Shown: piece by piece, positions 36,001 through 48,000 of the stretch
Numbering within the stretch: the first letter of the stretch is position 1
Layout: each line of letters starts with the position of its first letter
Assembly: GCA_949987565.1 (NCBI GenBank)
Contig: OX465105.1
Span: forward strand, 23,485,685-23,549,684
Reading direction: 5' to 3'
Source: Luidia sarsii
Lineage: Eukaryota > Echinodermata > Asteroidea > Paxillosida > Luidiidae
Length of the DNA: 64,000 nt
The notes under the pieces: generated by a model
What the model was told of the DNA's origin: nothing
Databases searched by the model: none
The model's input: the letters and a program-made list of their open reading frames with translations, nothing else
Position numbers and translations under genes: made by a program

Positions 36001-39000
36001 ACCAGCAGAAATGGTTTTTGGTACGACCCTCCGACTTCCTGGCGAATCATTCAACAATCCGCAAAATCACATGCTATTAGATCCCAGTGATTTCGTAGAC
36101 TGGTTAAAGCTGCAAATGAGCAAACTACAACCAGCTCTTACAAGACCCTCTGTAACCAAGACACACCTGCCTAAGTACCTTCAAAATTGCAGCCACGTTT
36201 GGGTTAGAATAGACTCGGTGCGTAAACCACTGCAAGCTCCTTATAACGGTCCCTTTAGAGTTATCCAACGTAAAAAACAAACACTTCACCCTTGAGGTAA
36301 ACAGTCTAGTCCTCATTGCCTTATACTGAGTGCGAGTGACGCTCTTTCATTTTCGTTCCTTACCTATACCTGTAGCAAGGCGCAGCATAGGTTTTAATTG
36401 TTTTATTCGTTCGGCATTAGTAGTCCGTGCCGCGTTTCCCCCGGTCGCGAGAAGAATCTGGCCACTAAAGAATCTCCTGCATTTTGTCCGGAAATGAATT
36501 AAGAGTAGAATATTTTTTCTGTGTTTTATTCAATGAATGAATGTAAAATATACATATAATCTTCTGCTCAATAATGATGAATCAACTAATTAACACGTCA
36601 CAAAATAGTTCTTGTTCTTGTTCAAAAAGACTGACAAGATTAGAATACTGGCCATATTTAAATCGGTTCACTGTTTGTTTACCTATGTAGATTAAGGTAT
36701 TTAAATACCGGTAGTCTTAATGTGTATCCCTTCCCCGAAAGTACTCTCCACTGTCAATGTGATCGCCTCGCCATACTTGATGTTGCAGTTTTTTTTAATT
36801 TCACTCCAAGGAGGCTTAACCACTTTACAAGACCTGAAAAAGTGCTCTATATAATCTATTTAATCATTGCAAAAAGTACAGATGTCCGTTTCGCGCTTCT
36901 TCCTTTTGTGAAGCCAGATTTTGGTGGGATAGCAGTTATGTAGAATTTCCCAATTAATAGAGAAGGTCTTACTATTTGGACAGCAATAATTTAGCCTTTT
37001 CCATATTACATTCCAGACAAAGTCCAATGACAACACCAACCCCGGAATGTTACATTTTTCGCACTGGCGAATGGAATCCTCCATGAGTCTGATGTTTTCG
37101 CCAATGAAGCGACCTTTCATGAAGCCCGTTTGGTCTGGACCAATGAGTGAAGGAAGAACCTGGCGAATTCTTGTTGCAAGAACTCTCTTGGCTATCTTAT
37201 AATCAATATTCAGAAGCGAAATCGGTCGACAGTTGTTTAATGAACGTCCATCCATTTTCCTTTAAACAAAAATAAGATTAGTCCCCTCTTTTGTGATACT
37301 GCCAGTTCTCGAATGTCATAGGCTTCATGTCAACTGTCAACTACAATTGGCCCAATCACGCTCCAGAATGTGACATAGAATTCTTCTGTAAGACCATCCA
37401 ACCCATGGCTCTTGCCATTAGCCATTTCTCCCAAGGCATTAGCACAATCATCAACTTAAAGGGTGATTTTTCCTTCGCAGGAATATTTTTTATCATTAGA
37501 GAGGTGTTTTATGTCACATCCACTCACAAATTCACTAAATTTCGAGAAAACATCTTTCACAGTTGGCGAATACAGACATTCATAAAATTTGGCCTGTTCT
37601 TCTAGAATGTCGCCCGGATCGTGAAATTGTTCACCTTGATCATTCAACAAAATCACCTAGAAGAGGAATAATTAGACCCATTTGACTCCGGAGAATCCTT
37701 GGACGGGCCAGAGCTGCCAATTATAAAATTGATATTTCCCCGCTTATTGACGATAACAAGGCTGAAACTGTCATTTGTCTGTCTAATGATAACGACGGAC
37801 TACTTAATTAAATGACCCGAATTCAGGAGGCCATCAACAAAAAGCGAATAATTACAGGTGAACATTTGTAACAGACCCTTGGGTTTTCCCACTGAATTTA
37901 GCGCGATTCCCGCGGTGACTATTTTTCAATCGTACTGCAAGTTTCAAATGTCCTCCACTTCCGCCTCACCCACTTCCTTCTTCTCCTGAGAATTTGTTTG
38001 AATTCTTCCCTTTCACAGTTTTCACTATACGCGGCGTGGAAGGTCAGCTGAAATCGTGTTACTTTGGCCCCCCACAAAAACCCGACTCTGACCATCCTAA
38101 TCCTTACCATTGGATGAAGCAAGCTGCAGAAGAAATCCGCAAGAACTGCCCACGACATCCCAAGACCCAACCAACTGGTGAGTTGCATGAGCGATACCCA
38201 ATCCCACCCTCAGAGTGGACTCCTAGTGTGCTGTGTACTTTGGCTACTGAACTCACTGCGCGCTATTGTTGCTGTTTTGCTGCTGTTGCTGCTGTTGCTA
38301 CTGTTGCTGCTAATGCTGCTGTTGCTGCTGTTGCTGCTGTTACTGATGTTGCTGCTGTTGCTGCTGCTGCCGCTGTTGCTGCTGTTGCTGTTGTTGTTGC
38401 TGCTGCTGTTGTTTTTGATGTTGCCGCTGTTACTGATGTTGCTGTTGTTCATGATGATGCTGCTGATTATGCTATTGTTGCTATAATTGTTGATGATGTT
38501 GCTGGTTTTGTTTCGGCAGTTGCTGTTGTTGTTGTTGCTGTTGATGTTGGTGTTTCTGTTGTTTTATGGTTGTTGTTGCTGTTGTTGCTGTTGCTGCTAC
38601 TGGTCATGCTGTTGTTGCTGGTGTTGTTGCCTTTGTTGTTGCTATTGTTATTGTAAAACTTGGATTGTGCTTGGTTGTCTGAGTCCTAGGTACTGTGTGC
38701 TACTCGGTAGTGTGGCACAAATAATTATACCATGCAGACGAAGAACAAACTCCGGGGACAAAGATTGGGTGGGTGAGGTTTATTGTAATGTAAACAAAGA
38801 CTAATTTTAGTGATAATGGATGGTTGCCTTTATAAAAAATAATGGCGACGGGGGTGGTTTCGGACAATACCTCAACATGACCCCTTCCTATACATTGTTG
38901 AATATTAAAAGATAATAAAATGACGAAACGGGATGTGTTTGGTTTATTTGCTATAGGGGCTGGAATAACGTGTAATTATTGATAAAGTGGGTAGCCGTTT

Positions 39001-42000
39001 TCTAAATAAGTTCATGCATTTCTACTAAACAAGGGCTGACACTGCTGTTTCTGCTGTTGTTGTTGTTGTTGTTGTTGCAGCTGTTGCAGCTGTCCCGGTT
39101 GCTGTCCTATCTGCTTGGCCTGGTTGCTGTTGAAATGTACATGTAGTACATGTACATGTACATTACGCTTGTAACGTATATGAACAATGTACATGTACAT
39201 TGCTAATTGTGTATATTCCGTGGGGACATAATTTATGCACGTCACTTTGGATAATTATGAATATAATAGTGCTGTACGTGTCTAAACGTACAAGGGAACA
39301 CCTTTACCTAATATTTTTCTTTTCTTTCTATTGATTTTGTGTTCTGGGGATGGCCGTCTGGCTAGCGCACAGAGAAAAGTCTGGCCTTGGCTCTTAATTA
39401 GACACCCATGGTTGCCATTATATTCATGCTCAGGCACTTCAATGGCAGTAGTCAATAATTGTTCACCCACTTGCGATGTACATGCGTGGAAAAAAACTGA
39501 CTTGTTGTCACGTGTTCTGCGACGCATGACCCTTCACTCCAAAGAAATAATAAATAATTAGCCCGCCAGTATGATTTCAGGTAATATGAATTTAGAGAGA
39601 GTGAAGACGCGAGTGCTTGATGCAAATAGATGCCTGTCTTCATACCCATTTATCTAATTACCAACTCACCGACCGACCGACCCACCCACCCTACATACCT
39701 ATACCTACATACCTACCTACCAACCTCCCTACCTACCTACATACCTACCTACATATACCTACCTACCTACCTACATATGCCTAACTTTTTTTTCTTTCGC
39801 AGTGGAGTTCAAGACTCCGTTTATTTCAATATTTTCTCACTCTTCACAAAGATTCCATTGTTTTAAAAGTATATCAACAAAAACAATTTACTGAAATTTA
39901 AGAAATAAAAACATCATGAGATTAATACAAAAACTAAAAGACCACTTGCCTCCACCGAACAAAGTACATCATTTTTCGCATTCCATTTTTTTAAAATATC
40001 GTCACTCAGTCTTGATTTTTCAGACAATAAGAATGTTCGTAAGTGTAGAGTCACGCGAGGGCGCGCCTACGGGGTGTCCCCAGCTTGGGCGAGGAACGGG
40101 GGAGGGGAGGTGATCCCCAGGACCCGGTGAGGAGTACACAGTCACAGAAAGATTGACTTGGTTGTGGAATATCTTGATTGGTTTTAATAGACACAGATTG
40201 ACAAAACCAAACCAAAAACAAACCCCTGTTCCGAGAAAGACAAAAAGACCAAATTAAGCTTTCTGCATAATTATATAATGTGACGATTAAACGTTGCAGT
40301 TTGTATGTGCTAACAGATGTTAAATTACATGGATACATACCCAGCTGCTATATTTGTGTAAGAGTAAGACTAGTAGTAGTCTGAGGCTACCGATGCCATT
40401 CCGAGGCTGATACTGATGTGGATCAAGAGCATAAGCTACACATCATTTATAGTATTAATACAATATAATGGCCCTAACACAGGTAATGCACAGGTATTAA
40501 AAGTAATGAGCGGCAGCGGGACAAGAGCCCAACAACTGCTTCGAATTCTTACTGCAATAGCACAGCGAAAACAACCCATACACATGTGTACAGTGGGAGG
40601 GTCAAAGGTCACGCACATGGCTTCCCACACAAACCGTCAGCCATGGAAAATGTGTGTGCAACAACACAACACGAACATGTGTGCACGCAAATACAGTACA
40701 CGTACACTGTATACTTCAACGCATAGACATGTATAAAACTCCGGACCAAAATGGTGACCCCAAAAACACTGCAAATACCAAATGATACCTCGATAAAATA
40801 TGAGTTATTAATGCAACCAAAGGATGCTTGGATGTCCGACAATCACCAAGACAACAGGAAACCAGTCCAAAAACCCTCTAAGGGGACGCAACAAGGCGAT
40901 ATTCGTGTGGGAAAACTATTGGCAAACCTCAGGAAAGTGGTCCGGCGATTGAGCAAAGACCGACCGTATACCTAGCAACGCATAGGAACGGCTATATCAG
41001 TGCGCCAGCAAGCCGAAGTTCACGGACGCGCTGTACACAGGCCATGCGTTACGGACTAAGGGCCTAATTTATTGGCGAACTTATACGTTATTGAGATTTA
41101 TACGTTATTGTGGCCACATCCCTAGACTTGCTCCCAGGCTTTCCAAAGAAAGACATTTGTGAAAACCCCGGATCCCCACAGTAAGCGTTGCTTAAACTGA
41201 GCAATTAAGACATCTTGAGTGCATTTATAATTATCAAAAACCGCTTTACATCAGATTTTCCAAATTTGGCGAAGCATTTTGGTTACAAGCACTGTTAACA
41301 CCAATCCTAAGTTGTAACCCAATATTCTGTTGCAATCGTTAATATGCCTAACTACGTACCTACCTACCTACCTACCTACCTACCTTCATGTACCTACCTA
41401 CCTACCTACCTACCCACCTACCTACCTACCTACCCACCTATACCTACCTACCTACCTACCTACCTATACCTACCTACCTACCCACCTACCTACCTACCTA
41501 CCCACCTATACCTACCTACCTACCTACCTACCTACCTATACCTACCTACCTACCCACCTACCTACCTACCTACCGACCTATACCTACCTACCTACTCACC
41601 TACCTACCTACCTACCCACCTATACCTACCTACCTACCTACCTACCTACCTACCTACCTACCTACCTACCCACCTATACCTACCTACCTACCTACCTACC
41701 TACCTACCTACCTACCTACCTACCCACCTACCAACTAACCCACCCAGCCAGCCATCCGAACCCACTATACGATGTCCTTTTAAAGAAATGTATGTATTCC
41801 TTTCAAATTCCATAGATCTTTGCACACCGAACCCGTGCCAGAATGGAGGTACCTGTTTGCACAATGCTTCTTCTTTCTCTTGCAACTGCAGTGACAGTTT
41901 CAAAGGGGAATTTTGCCAGGATAAAGGTACATGATCGCTGATGTATTTATTGACAAACGTCTAGGCCTATTGGTTTCATTTGATGATAAGTGGTACACAC

Positions 42001-45000
42001 CCACCTACACACCTCCCTCCCTCCCTCCCTTCCTCCCTCCCCACCTACATACCCACCTACATATCTACCTACCTACCTACATATCTACCTACCTATACCT
42101 ACCTACCTACCTACCTACTTCCTACCTACCTACCTACCTACCTACCTACCTACCTACCTACCTACCTACCTACATGCCTACCTACCTACCTACCTACCTA
42201 CATGTACCTACATACCTACCTACCTACCTACCAACCTACCTACCTACCTACCCATCCACCCACCTACCAACCTACCTACCTACCTATCTACCTACATGTA
42301 CCTACCTACCTACCTACCTACCTACCTACCTATCTACCTACATGTACCTACCTACCTACCTACCTACTTCCTACCTACCTACCTACCTACCTACCTACCT
42401 ACCTACCTACCTACCTACCTACCTACCTACCTACCTACCTACATGCCTACCTACCTACCTACCTACCTACATGTACCTACATACCTACCTACCTACCTAC
42501 CAACCTACCTACCTACCTACCCATCCACCCACCTACCAACCTACCTACCTACCTATCTACCTACATGTACCTACCTACCTACCTACCTACCTACCTACCC
42601 ATCTACCTACATGTACCTACCTACCTACCTACCTACCTTTTTTTTATATCACAGTGGAGTTCAAGACTCCATTTATTTCAACTCATAAAAAACAAATCTA
42701 GAAACACACAACAGAAGCAAGGAAATCATTCAATAACTTATACGGTATTGTTACACATTAGATATTATAGATTACATAAAAATAAAGGGATTATTACAAG
42801 AAAATTGTTTCATTCGTCAGTAGGAGAAAAACAGATGGTTTCGTTCATTTACAGAACACAGGACTTTATTTTGTGTATATAATAATTTAAATCTCTCTGC
42901 TGTCAATCTTTTTAGTTCACATCGCAAGAAGCTCTTTAGATTATGTTTAAAATTCATAATGATATCGGTTTCAAGTACATTGGAAATGTTGTCAAGGCTA
43001 GCTTACATCTAACATTCCATATTTGTCTCAGCATTTTGATGATAATTACACTGTGAACAAAATTGAGTTTGTGGCTCAGAATTCTCATTGAATCATCTAA
43101 ATAAAAGTTTGTTTTTCCCGAATACTTCCTTAACATATTCTCTACATAGACCCAAGCATCAATGGTGTGCACACAGTGAATAAACAAATGTTCGTGAGTT
43201 TCCGTTTCTTTGTCACATAATAAACATCTAGAGTTGTCCGTTTTCCCAATTTTATACAGAAAATCTTTCGTGACTAGTATTCGATGCCTCAACTTATACA
43301 TACAATTTTTATCTTCTGGATCTAAAAGACTATTCTTGGGATCGCTCTTCCATATAGCAGGCCAATTAAGATTATGCCTGAGATTGAAGACATTTTGCCA
43401 AATTGTGGGAGCGTTAGGAGCAACGAATTTATTTTCAATAAGGTTCCTATAAGTGGCTTTTGCACTGGTTTTTGAGATCGGCATCCATTTGTTAAGGGAC
43501 TACTTTAAAGGTCTGTTCCGGCGTAGTGATATAACATAGATCCTGGGCTATATAAGACTAAGACACGCCCAACACAAGCGAGTAGCCGTCGGCCTGTCCT
43601 TGGAGCGTCACCGCTGCTGGGAGTTAGACTTTGTAATTATGTTTTATTAGTTGTATTAAATTATGTTGAAGCACTATAGAAGTTCTTTTGGCTTGAGTTC
43701 TTGAGTCGTCCTCCGCTAGTCAAGTATCATAACATATGGTGGAGGATCCGGGCAGCGGGACTCTCTGAGGTCAGTCTGACGGTTGCTCCCGACGCACTGA
43801 TTTGGGGTAAGCAATTTGTGTTGTATAATTTGTATTCTATTTAATAATTTGTGTATTGCATATTTAAGTTCCAACTGTTAAACCTCCCATCTGGTAAATC
43901 TATGGCAAAAGAGAGTAAAAATTCACTTGAAGAAACAGACATAGGAATAGGCATGGCGAAATATGAAGGATATTTTAAGGACAACTATTCAGGGTCTCCA
44001 AATGAAGATCTGGACGTGTTTCTAAGTAGATTTGAGCTGAACGCTAAACTAAGGGATTTTGCCCCAAATAAAATACATTTAGCATTAAGTCTGAGACTCA
44101 CAGGAAACGCAGCAATTTGGCTGGCAACTCTTGATGAAAGCACAAAGGCCACATATGAAGGTTTGAAGTCGGCCCTAATCGACAATTTCCAGGGAAAAAA
44201 TCAAAAGTGGGTAAACGAAACCAAATTGGCCTCTCGTACCCAGAGAGAATCTGAATCGTTGGATGACTATTTTTCAGATATATCTTCGTTAAGTCACAAA
44301 TTGCAAAAGTCAGACCAGGAGAGACTAACTCATTTTATTCGGGGTTTGCAGCCCCCTCTGAAGGCCTTCGTTATTTCTAAAGAACCCGATTCATTGAGCC
44401 GTGCACTCCATTACGCACGCCTTGCTCAAATTGTGGCAGAGCCATCAGTGGCACGCTCAGCACATTCAACGCAGGTTGCGTCACCACACCCTAACCCTAA
44501 CCATTCCTCAATGGATAACGCAACGGCCATTCAACAACTGCATTGTGAAATAGCGCAACTAAAAACGGTTGTGAATGACCTGGCCAACCCACCGCCTTTC
44601 ACTCATTGTCAGCAGAACTGGCAGGGACCCCAGAATGCGCAGCAGAACGAAAGGGGTTCGCACTCGGGTTCCTATTCCAAACAAAACAGGATTATTTGTT
44701 TTCGTTGCGGTAAACCAGGCCATATGCAGTTTGCATGCCATTCTAAATTCCACATCCAAGGGTATCCTTTAAACTAAAGACCCCGCCTACTAAGTCCCAA
44801 GGACTCAAGAACACTAATGGTTTAAGAGTAGGTGAAGGGGTTAACGCTGGTTGTCAGACAATAGACTTAACAATGCAGGGATGTTGTATCGATGTAAAAT
44901 TTGGATCAAAAACCCTACCTTGCCTTTTAGATTCTGGGGCTAATATTAACCTGATTAGCGAAAGGTGCCTAAGGGATTCAGATCTATCTAAGAAAGTTTA

Positions 45001-48000
45001 TATTCAGAGTTGCAGTGTCTCTCAAGCAACCACAGCTAACGGCTCATGCCTGAATATTACTGGGATAGCAAAAATTCCTCTCACTATATCTGATTGTGAA
45101 TTTTGTATACCTATGCATGTGGCGACAAATTTGGATCGCGACTTAATTTTGGGTGCACAATTCCTGGGGGAACAAAATGCTAAAATGTGTTTCGCTTCGA
45201 ATAAGGTTCGACTTAACAGCAAACACCAGATTCGTACAACTTCTAAACTTGAAATTCCACCTCGGACGCAAGTAATGCTAGAAGTTAAAATGAAAAATAA
45301 TTTGCCCACTGGCTTGGTTGGCATATGCGAAGCCACAAGAGTAGCAACCAATTTAGGGCTATTTTTGGCGAATGGAGTCTCAAAAACTAGGAAACAAAAT
45401 ACATTTACTAAAACCACAGTAATGTTACTTAACCCGTCTGATCATAGTGTAAAACTATATCCCAATACAAAAATAGGGATATTCTCAGTAGTTAGAAACG
45501 AAGACATCTATCCGTTTACGGCATCCGCCAAAGACTCTAATGTATCAAAAGATAGAGAAAATCAGAAATCTAAACACACTCGTGAAGAACAAATCAGGGA
45601 AGTTATTGGACAGGTAAACATGTCGAATGTAAATCTGACGCAAGAGCAAGCTCGGGATCTTGAGTCATTAATAATTGAGTATATAGATATTTTCCAAGCG
45701 TCTGGTAGTCCATTGGGACATTACGCAGAGATAAAACATAGTATTAACACTAGCAATCACCCCCCAATTAGGTCTCGGCCGTATAGGCACCCCCCTCATT
45801 TACAGACGGTAATAAGAGAACAAATTCAAAAAATGTTGAAGGAGAATATAATTTCACCCTCCACGTCACCCTGGGCGAGTGGTATCGTACTTGTTAAAAA
45901 GAAGGGGACAAACGACTTTCGTTTTTGTGTTGATTTCAGACCTATTAATAGAATAAGCGAACGTGATAATTTTCCACTACCCAACATTGAAGATTCTTTG
46001 AATAATTTAGGCCAAACCCGACCTTCGTATTTTTCCACTCTTGACATGGCGTCTGGTTATTGGCAAATTGCAATGGAGGAGAAGTCAAAAAGTAAAACAG
46101 CGTTTGTCACACAAGAAGGTCAATATGAATTTAATGTCCTCCCATTTGGTTTACATGGTGCTCCTAGCACATTTCAACGTGTTATGCATGAAATACTCAG
46201 AGGTTTACATTGGAGAATTGCATTGATCTATTTGGATGATATTATAATTTATTCGAGATCTTTTCCAGATCACTTGGAGCATCTACGACTAGTTTTTGAT
46301 CGATACAGATCAGCTGGATTGAAGTTGAAACCCCCAAAATGTACATTTGGAGAAAATAAGGTATGTTACTTGGGTCATATTATATCGCAAGATGGAATAG
46401 CAACTGATCCAGCAAAAACCAGTATCGTCCGAAATTATCCGGTACCTTCAAATGTATCAGAGGTGAAATCCTTTTTAGGAATTACTGGATATTATAGAAA
46501 GTATGTAAACCAGTATAGCCAAATTGTGGAGCCACTGACAAAACTCACAAGGAAGGGTGTACCATTTATATGGTCTGATGAGTGTCAACAGGCTTTTGCA
46601 AAATTAAAACAAAAACTAACAGAACCGCCTATCTTAGCCTTTCCAAGATTTGATGGCTCCAAATTTATTCTCCAAACAGATGCATCCATTACTGGTTTAG
46701 CATATATATTATCACAAAATCAAGATAGCACGGAGAGGGTTATCAGGGGGAAGTTTAAGAACGGAAAATTAAATTATCTCATTAAATGGAAGAATTTCCC
46801 CTCTAAAGATAATACATGGGAACCAGTAGAACACCTAAATGAAGCAACCTTAGAATATATTAAAAGTCATCCTGTGCGAATTAGTAAATAGATTTTACCT
46901 ACTGGGGCCCAAAGGGACTAATCGGTGCGTCGTTAAACAAGTACGTTAAACAAGTGTGTTAAACAAGTGTGTTAAACAAGTACGTTAAACAAGTGTGTTA
47001 AACAAGTGTGTTAAACAAGTGTGTTAAACAAGTGTGTTAAACAAGTGTGTTAAACAAGTGTGTTAAACAAATGTATTATTTGACATAACAACAAAATATA
47101 TTATGTGTATTTGGTTAAATGTTTAAATGTAATCATGGGTGAATTTATAAATTCGGGCTTTAAATTAAAACAAAAATGATGGTTAACTCTAGAGTTTTAC
47201 TGTGATCGTTAAGACATCTGCAGTTAAGCCCGGCCGGCAGTATAAGATCATTTATACAGATGTTTTACGTCACAAGCATAAAAAAAAATTAAAAAAAGGG
47301 AAGGGGAGGGCATATGTTAAGGGACTACTTTAAAGGACTGTTCCGGCGTAGTGATATAACATAGATCCTGGGCTATATAAGACTAAGACACGCCCAACAC
47401 AAGCGAGTAGCCGTCGGCCTGTCCTTGGAGCGTCACCGCTGCTGGGAGTTAGACTTTGTAATTATGTTTTATTAGTTGTATTAAATTATGTTGAAGCACT
47501 ATAGAAGTTCTTTTGGCTTGAGTTCTTGAGTCGTCCTCCGCTAGTCAAGTATCATAACACATTCATGACTGTCATTTTGCTTGGGGATAACTAACCAGTT
47601 ACCTATATGATTGGAGGGGCCTCTGCGTTTTTCATTAACTAGGTTAAAGTCAATTTGTTTACGAATGTTTGCAATCAATTTCCCGGCATTAATGTGCTTT
47701 ATATGGCACAACTTAGCTAATTGCTGAAAGGAGATAATTTCACCATTCATGACAACATCTTTTAGTTGACGTATACCGTGCGATTTAAGGAGATTGCTAT
47801 TGATGTGCTTGCTATCTCTTGTGATGATACCATTATTCCATAGTGGGATTTGATTTGTTTCCCTAAGACTTGAAAAGTTACAAATTAATTTTCCTCCCAC
47901 TTTTTGGAAGGCATGGATAATCTCTTGATAAAATGATGTGGTACTAATTGACTTATGTATCTCACAATAACCACTAAAAATAAACCATCCAAAAGAATTG

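Larger units (their letters stand above)
43490..47559 (+). mobile_element. Young Ty3/gypsy-type LTR retrotransposon, deletion derivative
   Basis: 245-bp LTRs at 43490-43734 and 47315-47559 begin TGTTAAGG and end ATAACA and differ at one position that I can see (GGTCTG/GGACTG). CATT flanks both ends; the uninterrupted LINE copy at 26060-26936 reads CATCCATTCATGAC, confirming a 4-bp target duplication. Inside are gag, a -1 frameshift signal, protease, RT, the start of RNase H, a chromodomain and a polypurine tract. Most of RNase H and all of integrase are missing, so it should depend on a helper. The chromodomain places it among chromovirus-like Ty3/gypsy elements (family knowledge). Confidence 0.93.

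Noticed and set aside
41330..42882. [12 protein letters not shown] long open frames, as a possible secreted repeat protein
   Set aside because: They come from (CCTA)n intronic satellite; real EGF exons interrupt it and are in defined splice contexts.
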